From assembly GCA_958496175.1 (NCBI GenBank), contig OY292278.1, forward strand, positions 41,602,001-41,666,000: DNA of 64,000 nt, written 5' to 3'. The notes below the pieces were generated by a model that was given only the letters and a program-made list of their open reading frames with translations, did no database searches and was not told where the DNA came from. A program made the translations under genes and the position numbers. Source of the DNA: Sisyra terminalis (taxonomy: Eukaryota > Arthropoda > Insecta > Neuroptera > Sisyridae). Shown one piece after another: positions 25,726-38,224 of the stretch (position 1 is the first letter of the stretch; each line of letters opens with the position of its first letter).

Positions 25726-26778
25726 GTCTGTTGTACGGCGCCGGGTAACGGCTCTTCCTCAAATGACCCCAAAGAATAACAAACGCCGAAGAAGAAACCT
25801 TCTTCTCTCCCTCGCCACTGTTCGACTCGAGTCTTCTCACGCTAACGAAAAAAAAAATTAAAATGAAACGAAGAAACTTCAAAATTCCAAGAATCTAAAC
25901 CTAAAAGAGTTCTTTGCGTCACGTTCAGATCTTAAAGATATAAAATTATTTTTTTATTACTTTTATTTAAATAAAAAAAGCATCTTGAACCGCTTCGTTA
26001 CAATCCACCCAAAAATCTTCCACTGTAACGAGTCGAAAATATTTTCGCAAATTATTTTTTGCAACAAAACTACTTTTGTTGCAAGAGAAAATTAGCGTAA
26101 AACCAAAACCTTTCTCTTCTTGGCACTTTTCGAACAACCGTTATTCCATCCAAACAATGGATGTACCCAAATGGATGAATGTGGAAAAATGTTTAAGGTT
26201 TCTTCCAATCTAATTGGGTCATCCATAAACGGAGGATATCAATCAATCGACAATTATTTCTTCGGGTACATGCATCATATAGTAACAAGTTGTTTTTCTA
26301 CATTTTAGGAGGGCACGTCGCCGGTGAAATGAGATCATTGAAGACATCATTTCTTGGCGGATGAATGGAAAAACCGACGAGTGAAATTGCTTGAGTCATA
26401 AAATTGCATAAAAATTTCACCACTACAAATGGACGTGTGTGCAGGTGAAATCGGATTCAACATTGCTGTATTGATATTTTTTTTAAAAAAAGGTATTAAG
26501 TGGTTGACGGTCGTAAAAAAGCATAATGATGCAAAAGATTCAAGGTCAAGATATTGAAGCAAAAACCTTTATGCCAATTTACTTTATTGCTGCTTATAAA
26601 TACCTTATAGTTGAGGTAGAGTTGCGAAATTCATGGCATAAATTCAGAGATTTCAATGCAAGATTAATATCAATAAAAGATGAGCAAAATTTGAATGGAA
26701 AAAGATAGACTTACAAAAACAAATTGATTTATATAATTTGAATGATTTTTCGTAATCATTCAAAAGTTTGTGATTTTC
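25726..26778. other. TEP upstream region
   Basis: The first few hundred bases on this side should hold the TEP promoter, read leftwards. I see no core promoter motif I would defend. 26100-26460 is less AT-rich than average and not repetitive, so it may be regulatory, but that is a guess. Confidence 0.3.
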
Positions 26779-26957
26779 TTAAGCAGACCATTCACGCTCC
26801 GACTTGCAGTCCAACTATTCGGACTACTAGTTGGATCGCCTAAATAATCCGTCTAGTCCGACTAGAAATCTAACTTCCAACCGCACTATTCACGCTTCGA
26901 CTTTAGATCCAACTTCGAAAGTCGGACCACAAGTCGGAGCGTGAATGGCTTGCTTTA
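26779..26957. mobile_element. TTAAGCAG MITE, copy 1
   Basis: The terminal inverted repeats are TTAAGCAGACCATTCACGCT on the left and the complement of AGCGTGAATGGCTTGCTTTA on the right. The interior is itself palindromic, with GTCCAACT/AGTTGGAC-type blocks. Four copies of this family occur in the window. The ends may include a TTA or TTAA target site. Confidence 0.8.
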
Positions 26958-27295
26958 CCAAAGATAATCCATACGAACCCTACCACTTAATGGTATGAGG
27001 AATATATTGATCCGATAAGGAACTCTAGTAATTGTAAAATACAAATATCAAAATTTAGAGGAACCATAAAACAAAGGCAATTTACCTCTTTTCTCTCCTG
27101 GTCTATTGGTATCCATAAGTGAAAATTGGAAGATCTACAGCATTGCTTCTATCTAAGGTTTTGCCTTAATAATTTTCAGGATGTCTAGTTTTTTCTTCAA
27201 CACAAATTCCCTGACTTTATAGACCTCATTTATTAAAGATTCCCTGACTTTTCTAGAAATTTTAAAATCAAACCGCAATAAAATCTTTCTTTACC

Positions 27296-27418
27296 CTGTT
27301 AAAAAAGGCATTTTAAAATCATTGCATTTAAAACAATCATTACATTTAATAACAACCTCAAATGACTTGTAAAGGGTTTTTTGAACAATTACAATGCCTT
27401 TTTTAAAAGAGTTCGTAA
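27296..27418. mobile_element. CCCTGTTAAAAAAGGCATTT MITE, copy 1
   Basis: The left end CCCTGTTAAAAAAGGCATTT faces a right end CAATGCCTTTTTTAAAAGAG. The interior is AT-rich with ACTT.. and TTTTTTGAACA landmarks shared with copies near 29330, 33890, 36785, 37480 and 37995. Confidence 0.6.
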
Positions 27419-27711
27419 TATGCTTATTGATGAAGACGTCTACAACTTCCCCAATCTGAATTCTAATCAAATTATAAAGAAATTAAAAATTTCTAGAATT
27501 CTTTACCAAATTCCATGAATTTTCTCCAGACCCAATTATTATCCAGTATCCAGATCCAACATAATCTCTGCCATTTCACGTAACCTCATACACCTAAATC
27601 CATACAGAATTACTTATGAAAATTGGGATTTGTGGTTTTGGGACTTCCAAATTCCTCTTTTCTTTGGAACCTTTGTTTCCCTACTTCCAATTTCCTCTGG
27701 ATAATTAAAAA

Positions 27712-27874
27712 GTAAGCCTACTGGTGGCCGAGTGGTCTAGATAACCGTTCCAAAACCGATAAGTTTGTGGGTTCAATTCTTGTATCGAGCAAATTTTCGA
27801 TATTTCTTGATTACGGATTTTTGTTAGCCCTAGAGTCGTTAAAGACCTTAGTAATTAAAAAGCGACGGTAACAA
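27712..27874 (+). mobile_element. tRNA-derived SINE, copy 3
   Basis: Head GGTGGCCGAGTGGTCTAG, a mutated box B (GGGTTCAATTC), and body with CAAATTTTCGATATTTCTTG, CCCTAGAGTCGTTAAAGACC and GCGACGGTAA. More diverged than copies 1 and 2. Confidence 0.75.
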
Positions 27875-27934
27875 ATAATAAAAATAAGTACTGTTCGCTA
27901 TTCGACTAATATCCTAGAAGTCCTAGAAGTGATC

Positions 27935-28125
27935 TTAAGCAGGTCATTCACGCTCCGACTTGCAGTCCAACTAGTGGTCCGACTTTCGAAGTTGGATCTA
28001 AAGTCGGACCGTGAATGGTGTTGTTGGAAGTTGGATGTCTAATCGGACTAGACGGACCATTTAGGCGATCCAACTAGTAGTCCGACTAGCAGTACTGCAA
28101 GTTGGAGCATGATGGGCCTGCTTTA
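27935..28125. mobile_element. TTAAGCAG MITE, copy 2
   Basis: Left end TTAAGCAGGTCATTCACGCT, right end GATGGGCCTGCTTTA, and the family interior with TTCGAAGTTGGATCTAAAGT and GGCGATCCAACTAG. Best match to copies at 30024 and 56114. Confidence 0.75.
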
Positions 28126-29330
28126 GGTTCAAAACGGTTGGGAACCTTTGACTTAAGCCAACACAAGAGGCACATTGTAATGAATAAAAATACTTTTTAA
28201 TTATTATTAGAAGTAAATGGTGAAATATTTTTGTATAAAAATGTATTGCTGCATATAACATCTTTCAAATTATCACGGAACAACTATTAAAGTTCAACTA
28301 CCGTAGTATACAGTCCTTGGTCATATTATTAGACGCATTTAAGATTTTAACAATTTTATGTATTCCACTTATTTACATTTGGCATTGTTTGCTTTTTACA
28401 TTATAAAAAGTAGTTATAATTTTTAGGAAATATATTTGCTAAGTAAGGGTATAGTCTTCATAATTACGCCTATTACCCTACTTTAGGGTAATAATCTGAG
28501 TTTAAATCCCATTGAAAATGTATGGAAATTGAGGAAAAGAAAAGGGTCTAAAGAGGTGATCATAACAAAAAATAGCTTTTAGTAAAAAATATTTCTGTCC
28601 TATTCTGTATAGACTATTCTGCTTCGCAGAATTGAAGCTTTAATAGCAGATTAGGGGTCTTCAATTGAATATTAAACAATTGAGGACGCTATAATTAACA
28701 AGATATATAAATTATAGTTTTTTTTTTATGATTTTTTGGGCACAAAATATGAACCCAAAATAAAGAGCTTTCACTTCAGATTTTATATAAAATCTATAGT
28801 GTGTCTATTACTATAGCCAGGAACTCTGGAAATGGGAACCAAATTTTCTTAAACATACCGGAAAAACCTATTTTTTCAAAGTTTTAACAAAGCTTGGAAT
28901 CTTATTGTGCCAAAGATGGTAAGCACTAATTAGCATTTGTAGACAAATAATTCAAAATTTATTTTATTTTAAGTATATCAGCTGCTGCAATACATCTGAT
29001 ATAATAAATAAATATTAATTTACGAAAGTGCTTGGATGTTTCGATTTTTTTTAAAACGGAATTACATAATTTAAAATTTATTGTCCATTTCTTAATAAAT
29101 TATGAAACATAATTTGTATGCATGTGGGCGTTCATTTGCAGACAATTACCCTCTAAGAAAATAATTATATTTGGCCTCAGGTAGTCATTATACTTATTGT
29201 AATAGTTGAAGACATCAATCAAGAATTAGATTTTTTGATTTTAATGTATTATTCAATTATTTGATTATCTAGAGGTTGTTTTGGAACCGGGAGATCTTTG
29301 TGCCTCCAAGTTATAAAGTATTCCCTGTTA
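28126..29330. other. AT-rich intergenic DNA, nothing recognised
   Basis: No exon-like segment, tRNA or shared repeat that I can support. Confidence 0.4.
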
Positions 29331-29822
29331 AATGTAATGATATCAAAATGCCTTTGGTATCTTTAAACGATTTCTAATGGTCAAAATAAGATTTTTTCGC
29401 TGGCTTTGAACAGTTATACTATGTATACAATATATAAAATATATTGCAGTCCAATTTATTAACATAAATTTGAACAGAAGTTCAAACAAAAATATTCGTG
29501 ACGTATTGCCCAGATACGTATTTCGATTGCCAAGCAATCATCCTCAGTGATCATCAAGTACTTTAGATCGCTCACAAAAACAAAGTGAATCATCACAAAG
29601 CAGTTACGGAGTGATCCAAACTACTTGATGACCACTGATGAAGTTTGCTTGGCAATCGAAATACGTATCTGGGCAATACGTCACGAATATTTTTGTTTGA
29701 ACTTCTGTTCAAATTTATGTTAATAAATTGGATGCAATATTTTTTATATATTGTATACACAGATTTCTAATGGGTTTTTTGAATATTTAAAATGCCTTTA
29801 AATGCCTCTTTTAACAGGATTA
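29327..29822. mobile_element. Nested MITEs: CCCTGTTAA element split by a GATTGCCAAGCAATC palindrome
   Basis: The outer element starts CCTGTTAAATGTAATGAT and ends AAATGCCTCTTTTAACAGGA. Inside, 29396-29761 is a strong palindrome: CAGATACGTATTTCGATTGC and its complement flank the centre, with GAACAGAAGTTCAAAC arms and TTGTATAC ends. GATTTCTAATGG occurs on both sides of the inner element and would be its target duplication. Confidence 0.7.
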
Positions 29823-30023
29823 TTGATGCATATGAAACCCATATGATTACTCTTATAGTAGGCAGTTAATTTTGGTAGCAGGAATCTCTTAATACTCGAA
29901 AGAAAGATCTCCAGAAACAAAATTAGCATTAAAATTGATACATGTTATATCGATCATTATTTTTATTTTTTTATTAATTTGGATTTTCCAGGATGAGGTT
30001 AGTTAAGCCTCAACAGTGCAGCC

Positions 30024-30219
30024 TTAAGCCGGCCATTCAGGCTCTAACTTGCAGTCCAACTTGTGGTCCAAATTTCGAAGTTGGATCTAAATTCGGACCG
30101 TGAATGGTGTTGTTGGAAGTTGGATGTTTGTTTAGTCGGACTAGTCAAATCATTTAGGCGATTCAACTAGAAGATCCGACTAGTTGGACTGCAAGTCGGA
30201 GTGTGAATGGCCTGCTTTA
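30024..30219. mobile_element. TTAAGCAG MITE, copy 3
   Basis: Left end CTTAAGCCGGCCATTCAGGC, right end GAGTGTGAATGGCCTGCTTTA. The interior matches copy 2 (TTCGAAGTTGGATCTAAATT, GACCGTGAATGGTGTTGTTG). Confidence 0.75.
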
Positions 30220-30776
30220 GAGCTTATTGTGCTTCCTGGGTCCCTATTTTACCTAGTTAAGACCAAGCAGCTGGACGAACCTCAGCACTCGTCGGACTAG
30301 GTGCTATCGATTGTTAACAATCGAATTTAGAGTGTTTTTATGATCTTATTTATAAAAAAACTTCTTCACTAAAGACTTGGACCAATTTTGTGAAAAAAGT
30401 ATTGAATAATATCAAACATAGTAAAATAAATTCTATTGAACTTATTGTCAACCTACAGAATCTTTACATTATATGCTTATTTACGATGACGTGTACATTT
30501 TATCCTAATTAAATGGTAAAAACAATAAATTTCCAGGACTTTCCAGATTTCCCTGAATCCTGGATATTTCGCTCGATATATTGCTTTTATATGGAAAATA
30601 GTAATTTTAAATTTTAATTAAGGATAATGTAAGTACTATTGCATATTTAGATCATATTAGTAATGGATTGTAATAAGAGCTGTGGGGGTGGCATCAGATG
30701 CCACATTTACTATCAATCAATATAAATTTTAGTATTATTTATTTGTATCATATAATTGAACGAAAAAATTGCATTA

Positions 30777-31452
30777 AGGGGCCATCCATAAATTAGATTT
30801 CATATTCGGAAAAGGGAGATGCAATGAAATGAGATATCGTGTGATAAGAGCCAGGGGGAGGAGTCAAAAGCTTTGTTATGTTCTATGTTAAAATTTTAAA
30901 TAATAAAATGCGAAATTTATACGTCGTTGTACTTCCTGATATGCTAGTGATAAATAACATAAAGAAGTGGGTCCAAGGTTTGTGGACACAAAATTAGTCA
31001 GTTTTAAAGCTTTAGGGTCTTTTAGGTCTGTTTTTTTTCAGGGTCTGTTATTTAAAATATTTGGCTAATTTTTACTTTATCTTTACTAATTTTTTGATTT
31101 ATTTTTATTATTTCCAACTGAGCCGTTTATTTTGAAAGTGGTCTAAATTCATATGATAACTTTTGATTTACTTATAGACCTGAATTTTTACAAATCATTG
31201 ATATGTAGTAACAGTAGTAGGTAACTTCTTTGATTGTGAAATTTATTGTTGCAAAAAAAAGTAGCTGTATGAACTATTCTTGAAATGGACTTAGACCACT
31301 TTCAGAATAAGCGGCTTAATTATAAAATTGAAAAATATGACGTCACACCAAGGGGATGGGGTACAAAAATGTGATCACCTATAGGTATTTTGAACACCTG
31401 GAGGTGTTAAGAAATCATAAAATTTGCGTGACGCAATTTATGGATGGCCCCT
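30777..31452. mobile_element. GGGGCCATCCATAAATT element with a nested palindrome
   Basis: Terminal repeats are AGGGGCCATCCATAAATTAG and the complement of AATTTATGGATGGCCCCT. Ends of this type are common in insect non-autonomous DNA elements. Inside, 31121-31318 is a second palindrome: CTGAGCCGTTTATTTTGAAA and GTGGTCTAA against TTAGACCACTTTCAGAATAA and GCGGCTTAAT. It has no coding capacity. Confidence 0.7.
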
Positions 31453-33600
31453 AAGCACTAGAAGTCTAAACCTTGCACTGCAATATTACAACATTGGGAC
31501 ATTAAAAAAATGGTTTTTTGAAGTTTGCTACATATGTTTAAGGGTTGTTTTTTTCATTTTCTACGATACTTTGGAAGATCTTTGATGAAATTCAATAAAA
31601 CTTTTCAAATGGGAAATAGGAGACTTATGAATCAATCTTAATTAAGCTATGCGTCAGCTATGAATCAAAATTGTAAAACTTTCATATTCGCTCCTAAATC
31701 AACAGAAAATTATTTTCATCAACATAATACCTATTTAAAGGTAACAATAAAATTATTCATTTAGTATTATTATTGTTTTCCATACGATAATAACATTGGC
31801 ACGATGACTCATACTTAAATATAACTACAGTAAACAATGTGACGTAAATATGGCAGGGGGATTCGTTAAATCTTACGATACCTTACATCCAGAATGGTAT
31901 GAAGCCATAATGCCTGATTTTCTTAATAAAATTAATGAACAACCCCTTAGTGCGTTTATTTGAGGATAAGATTAATCTTATAAAATATATGGATAGTAGT
32001 TTGCGATGGACTGGTACGCTAAAAAGGAATTTCCGTTTTATATAACAATCAACAACTTTTACAATCGTCGCCTATATAACAACATTTCAGCAATTTCTTT
32101 CACAACGGAAAATCACATGTTAGTGTATAATTTACAGGTTTTCCCGATAAAGTAAGTTGTATGAAAACGAAAAGGTCTCAGTCCATAAAAATCGCTTTAG
32201 TTACATAAAATCGATCAATCAAATTGAAATCACCAAATGACAATTTCATTAGCTTTTTGTTTCTGCCAAAAGCATTCAAGATCAAATTCTAATAAATTGT
32301 TTTGCTCTTTTTAATTCGCGTGGGTCCACCAAGGTAGGCGACAAAATTGTAGGATGTTCGTGTAGGTAGAAAATATTTTTCATTTCACCCTCAACGATTT
32401 GGTTTGATCGAAACGAAAATGACCTAATCGATTGGTGATTGCAATTGACCATAGTTGGTATTTAATAAGTTTGATATAATTAAAAAAGTAAATAATTGGA
32501 AATATAAATTGATATTTGTTGGATTCATTCATGTCGAGAGATCGCATGACGGAAATCGGATATTTTCTCGGACAAATGAAGTTTCAAATTGAAAAAACCG
32601 CAATTTCTAAATATCAAATAGGCCGGAAAAATAAAAAAAATGATGATTTGAAGAGAAAATTTTTTGGGTTGGCAAGAAAAATTGAGGATTTTTTTGTGGG
32701 TAACGTTGATTTGAGCTTCAAAAGTTGCAGATTTTGTGAAGATCTGTAGAATTTCAGATTGGACTTACATTTTTTATTTATTTTTTTTAATCCAAGTGTC
32801 AATATAGTCACTGATTTTTGTCAACAATTTATACACAAATGAAACAAAAAGTCAATTCGATCGAATCCATGGGACTCGTTTTTCTTTGGCCGCGACTGGG
32901 GTTCTTCGCGATTGTTGTCCAACAACCGGATCCAAAATTCGTTCGTTCCAACAATGGAAAACTGTTAACAATCCACGAAGCACATATACACACAACTGAA
33001 CCGAAACGTTTGTTGTTTCCTAGTTTTAGGTGCGGTCGAATCGAAAACGTTCGCTCTTTAGCCACCTGAAGTTCTTCTGTCGATGTATGGGTGCTGTTGA
33101 TTGTTCTTCTACGGCAAACACAACTACTTTGAATACCTCCGTACATATTTCACCACCACATTCGTGTAGTAGTGAATGTAAAGTTTTCTCCTCGTTCTTG
33201 GCCACTTCACTCCTTCTATGGATCGTACGCAATCATCAAAAAGTTTTTTGAATCACCTCAACCGTAATCACTCATACCGGATTCTCCGGAATTGCTTCAC
33301 CTACATATGAAATTTCCTTTCCAAATTTGCGCATCTTTCAATTTTATGTTACCCGTTACTGTTTACAATGGTTGCTACCGGGGTACCCGGATACCCAACT
33401 CGAATGCATACGAATTTGCCACAGGGTGCAAGTTTTAGAAGTCGTCTGCATTGTATTCGATTTCCCATATACCTATCGGGTGATCTTTGATCTTTCGACT
33501 GAATTAAAATATAAGGGTGTGTATTAACCCTTACAATTCTACCCGAATTTTTACAGAAGATATTATCCTGGCACCTGGATATCGAACTCGAATGTATATA
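31453..33600. other. Gene-poor stretch with two less AT-rich blocks
   Basis: An ATG at 31850 opens a 37-residue frame (MAGGFVKSYDTLHPEWYEAI...) that I do not recognise. 32040-32450 and 32840-33320 are non-repetitive and less AT-rich than their surroundings, but carry no coherent coding exon. They may be regulatory or fragments of a non-coding transcript. Confidence 0.25.
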
Positions 33601-33788
33601 CAGTATAATCTCACTAATCCGGCACCCTCCGCCCACGCCTCTCTCGCCCCTCTACATTTATCCCCTCGATGAAATGTTTTATTTTATTCATTACCTATGA
33701 CTTTTTCACTACAATCCAGTAATCCGGACATTTCAATAATCCGGCACCCTCTAGTTTTTAATAGTGGCGGATTAGTGAGATTACACTG
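33601..33788. mobile_element. CAGTRTAATCTCACTAATCC MITE (pogo/Tigger-like ends)
   Basis: The inverted ends are CAGTATAATCTCACTAATCC and the complement of GGATTAGTGAGATTACACTG. They are flanked by TATATA on each side, consistent with a TA target. AATCCGGCACCCTC occurs twice on the left-reading strand. At 188 bp it is far too short to be autonomous. Confidence 0.75.
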
Positions 33789-33884
33789 TATATACTTTTT
33801 AGTACATTTAAATATGATTTACCTATACTAAGTAGTTTATTTGTGACCAACTTTAATTCAATAATACGTCAACAATACTTTTGT

Positions 33885-33992
33885 TTTTAAAGGCATTTAG
33901 AGACATTTTAAAATCTTAACATTTAAAAATGTTTCAAATAACTTTAAACAACTTCTAATGTGTTTTTTGAACATTAAAATCCCTTTCCCCTG
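33885..33992. mobile_element. CCCTGTTAAAAAAGGCATTT MITE, degraded copy
   Basis: Shares AAAGGCATTTAGAGACATTT, TTTAAACAACTTCTAATGTG and TTTTTTGAACATTAAAATCC with the other copies. The terminal CCCTGTTAA is poorly preserved. Confidence 0.45.
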
Positions 33993-34555
33993 TCAGTTCA
34001 AAATAACGAAAATGAAACCGTAATATTGATTGAACGCTACGAAATCAAGAGATAGAGATATATACCGTCTTTGTTATACTCTATTAGGAGTTGTTAATTT
34101 GCTTCTTTGAAGACAAAACTAGGTGGAATTGGAAATGGTGGCAAATTATATTAGATGTACCGGAAAGTAATTTCGATTTTTTAATATACAATTAAAACAC
34201 AAAATGTTGCTTTTAAACCAATGAGATACTCCAATAGTATCAACGTTTTGGCATTTAGTGTGCAAATTTTTAATGCCAAATCAGTAAAAATAAATTGATC
34301 ACTAAGGAAAATATCAAAAAATTGAATTGTGATTATCACTTTATTTACGTTATTATTTATAGCTACACTTATAAAGTTGTAGGCTAGTAGTAGGATAATT
34401 AAGTTGTATTTTTAATGTTTTAGGGAAATAAAAAAAAGATTTAATGTAGTGTAAAAATGCTTAGAAGTCTATGATAAAAATATGCAACTGATTCGTAGCG
34501 TTTCGTAGCATATCTGACCACCGGTCATATTTATGCTTTGTTCTTTATTGTTACA

Positions 34556-34822
34556 TGCACGGGCGGATTCAGGATTTTTTTAAGGAGGGGGGGTCACAAT
34601 ATCATCTTTCATTTGCAAGGGCGTGAAAGGGATCACGAAAAAAATTCGCAATTCCAGCTAGAAATAGACTTGAGTTTCACTAATGTTCTTTCTTTTATTT
34701 TATTCATATATTTTCACAACTTTAATAATTTGATTTGCTTCTAAGTATGTACTGTTAGGGAATCCCCACAGTACACAAAAATACCCTGAGGGGCACATGC
34801 CCCTCCTAAATCCGCCCTTGAA
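34556..34822 (+). mobile_element. GGGCGGATTCAGGATT element
   Basis: It starts CACGGGCGGATTCAGGATTT and ends CCTAAATCCGCCCTTG, so short ends are inverted (GGGCGGATT against AATCCGCCC). The interior matches the degraded copy at 8266-8545. No coding capacity. Confidence 0.6.
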
Positions 34823-35483
34823 TATAATCTATTCTGGTTTGAATATAGACTAATATATAACAATTGGTTTCAATTTTTATTCAAATATGTATCTGTGAAG
34901 TATTTTTTAAAATAAAAAACAATCTATTATCAAATTCCATTGTCAAAACGATATTTTCATATTTTGGACTTCAGCTTTTAGATTTGCATTTTTTTAAAAG
35001 TATTATCTCCATAGTCAAGTTTAATAACTAAAATAAATAATAATAATTATTGACCTTTATAATACGTGTTAAATATATTTCGTTTGTAAAACTAATACTT
35101 CTATATAGCCGAAATACATTTGAATGAAATTTGATAAAATTTCATGAAATTTCAAACCGAGTTGAATTCGGTTGTTCAGGTACTACAATTAAAACACAAA
35201 AATTTGCATTTTGATTACGTTATTATTTATAGTTACACCGATAAAGTTGTATTTTTAATGTTGTGGGGAAATATAAATCGACTTAATGTAGTGTGGAAAT
35301 GCATAGAAGTTTATAATAAAAAATATGCAAAAAACAGATACGTAGCGTTTCGTAGCATGTCTGACCACCGGTTATATTTATGTTTTTGTCCTTTTTTGTT
35401 ACATGCATTTCAGATTTTCTACCACTTCTTTTTCTACTAATCTTGTTAGAATGAAACTTATTGTTGGAAATGTTCAAAAAAGA

Positions 35484-35706
35484 GTTCAGGTCCCTTTTGG
35501 GTCGGTCAAATCTGGTTACGTTGCATTTTCTACTCTTTTTTGTATTCTATTCGCGATTTTTTTGCTAATGCAATTCTAATATGATGTAATTGTGTCTTTT
35601 GTGGCTTAGTTTTCTTTATGGGCTGATTTATACGCGAATTAAATTAAAAACAAAGTAGCAAATGCACCTTTGCCAGCTTTTAACCGACCTAAAAGAGACA
35701 TGAACC
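35484..35706. mobile_element. Palindromic MITE, TTCGCGAA family, copy 2
   Basis: Left arm CAGGTCCCTTTTGGGTCGGT then TTGCATTTTCTACT; right arm AGTAGCAAATGCACCTTTGC then ACCGACCTAAAAGAGACATG. The central ATTCGCGA and CGCGAATT blocks are as in the copy at 624-847. Confidence 0.7.
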
Positions 35707-36784
35707 CAAAAATGATATTAAAATCATTTAAAGACATTTAAATTTTAATGCTTTGTTTTAACGGGGATGATAATTTCCGTATTCCATCTGACTTTTGCTC
35801 CGTTCTGTATCTCTAGATAAATGATCCATGGATCCATACAAAATACACGTGAGCGTATATTTACATATCGGAAACCTACACAGATACTCTCAATGACAAA
35901 TAGAATTGCATCCAAATTACGTCATAGTTCGTTTTCATTTTCATTAAAACAAAAAAAAATCCCAAATACAGGAAAAACATGAACTTTTTTTCCAAGTTCC
36001 AACTCGAACACCGCAAGGCAATTCGTATTCAAATTTGCCTTATCTGATTTTTCCGCCGAGAGGCATTCGGGTGTTCTTTTGTTGAATGACTTGAAAACAC
36101 AATTTTATGGAAATGGGGAAGAGAAAAAATTCGAGCACGAGAGACACAATGCTGAAAACGTTGCGCTCTACTAATTCGTAAAGTTGGTTTCGTCCAAACA
36201 ATGGAATTTTACCATAGTGGGTATTATGATGTTGGTCGTTAATTATGGATTGAATGAAAGCCGTGCAATTAATCTGTGGTTTTCGCCTTTATTTTCCACA
36301 ACAAATTTCACCGCAAATTCATTTTTTAGGATACCTACTTAGCTACGTTTTTACATGCTAATTAGTAATAAAATCGAAATGATTACATTTAGTTACAATA
36401 ATTTATGGTTTTACGCACGCATTAGTGAAACCAAAAATCAAATTATTTCTTTTTTTTGTTTCAAGCAATCGTTGTTAATCGTTAACGACCAATTTCCCGT
36501 TTCCGGTTCAAAGTTAATGCAAACTTTCAATCAACAATTGACGCAAGTTTCAATCCGAAACGGAATTAATTACTTATGCTTCAAGTCTTCTCCACAAGAA
36601 TATGACCTAAAAATTCCAAAATTATTCATACTTACCATAAATTTCAGTTTAAATTATAATAAAAAAGCAATATTATTGAGAAAAAAAATGCAAAACGGTA
36701 AAATTCACGCCAAGGAGTCATTCAATAACGTAGAGAAAATGTTGTTCTTTTTACGAAGATTCCATTCATCTTCTTATTAAAAAA
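35707..36784. other. Intergenic DNA, unsupported 141-codon frame
   Basis: 35985-36350 is non-repetitive and less AT-rich than average. An open frame at 36355-36780 (+) begins at an ATG but has lysine/asparagine/isoleucine-rich composition expected from AT-rich DNA and no recognisable motif. I do not call it a gene. Confidence 0.35.
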
Positions 36785-37382
36785 AGGAATTTAAAGGAGT
36801 TTTAAATGTTCAAAAATCCCATAAGAAGTCGTTAAAAGTCATTTAAAGTCATTAAAGGTGTTTTAAATGTAATGATTTCAAAATGCTTCTAAATGCTCAA
36901 AATAAGATTTTTTCGCTGACTTTGAACAGTTATACTGTGTATACAATGTATAGAATATATTGCGGTCCAATTTATGAAGTATAATTTAATAAAATAATAT
37001 ATAAAATCATACGATAAACATAAATTTGAACAGAAGTTCAAACAAAAATATTCGTGACGTATTCCCCAGATACGTATTTCGATTGCCAAGCAATCTTTCC
37101 CAGTGGTCATCAAGTAGTTTGGATCGCTCACAAAAACAAAGTGAATCATCACAAAGCAGTTACGGAGTGATCCAAACTACTTGATGACCACTGAGGAAGA
37201 TTGCTTGGCTATCTAATTACGTATCTGGGCAATACGTCAGTTATTCATTTGTTTGAACTACTGTTCAAATTTATGTTTATGGTATGATTTTTATATATTA
37301 TTATATTAAATTATACTTCATAAATTGGACCGCAATGTATTCTATATATTGTATACACATTCTAAATGCTTTTTTTACAGGG
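36785..37382. mobile_element. Second nested MITE pair, same architecture as 29327-29822
   Basis: CCCTGTTAA-family sequence (GTTTTAAATGTAATGATTTC) is interrupted by a GATTGCCAAGCAATC palindrome at about 36898-37360. The palindrome again starts CAAAATAAGATTTTTTCGCT and ends ATTGTATACACA. TTCTAAATGCT flanks the inner element on both sides. Confidence 0.7.
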
Positions 37383-37479
37383 CTCCATTTGGTAATAAAA
37401 TATTTCTTGCAAAAGCCCAAGAGAGAATCGATCTTGTGATGTTTGATGTACTCAAGCGTTGCTGAGAATAAGGATCTTG

Positions 37480-37600
37480 GTAAAAAAGACATTTAGATAC
37501 ATTTAGAAATTATTACATTTAAAACGCCTTTAAATACTTTAAACGACTTCTAATGGTTTTTATGAAAATTAAAAATGTATTTTTTTAACAAGGACAGCAA
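37480..37600. mobile_element. CCCTGTTAAAAAAGGCATTT MITE, copy
   Basis: Contains the family order: AAAAGACATTTAGATACATT, then TTTAAACGACTTCTAATGG, then AAAATGTATTTTTTTAACAAGG at the right end. Confidence 0.5.
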
Positions 37601-37994
37601 AAAAATCTTATAGAAATTCCATTTTATATATTCAAGGAATGAAATCTTACAATTAAGAAAATATTGCTCTTTAACTACTTTACCTAATGTATAGATAATT
37701 CTTAATCAGAATTTCTATGGCATAACTTGGGGTTATAACCTGGCGTGTCGTTAAATTATTGGCGACTAACTAACGTAATCATAGCCAGCCTATGTATCTT
37801 ATGGAACATAACATATCCATATAGATCAGGGGTCGCCAAATGGTGGTTCGGGAGAAAATTTCGCTAATCCGCAGAGAAATGTGAAATAAACTTATTAGAT
37901 ACACAACTAAATGCCTGCTGGTTGATCAATAGAAAATTCCTGTAGTATGTGCTGGTAGATTTTGATATATCCAAAACGCCATAAGCCAAGCTTA

Positions 37995-38122
37995 GCCCTC
38001 AAAAGGCATTTTGAAATTCTTGCATTTAAAATGCTTAGAATTACCTTTAATACCTTTAAACGACTTCGAATAGGTTTTTTGAACATTTAAAATAACTTTA
38101 AATGCCTTTTTTAACAGGGAAG
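37995..38122. mobile_element. CCCTGTTAAAAAAGGCATTT MITE, copy
   Basis: Contains AAAAGGCATTTTGAAATTCT, TTTAAACGACTTCGAATAGG and ends TTTAAATGCCTTTTTTAACAGGG, one of the clearest right ends of the family. Confidence 0.6.
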
Positions 38123-38224
38123 CATTAGTTAGGAGTACATTAGTGATTTTAATTCGGTCTCGTATATTTTTGGTTGTCTAAAAATGTTTGCTTTTTTGCA
38201 ATAATTTTTTGCATAACTAGTAAT

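Noticed and set aside
36355..36780. 141-codon open frame on the plus strand
   Set aside because: Composition follows local AT-richness, there is no recognisable motif or splice context, and it ends inside repeat-flanked DNA.
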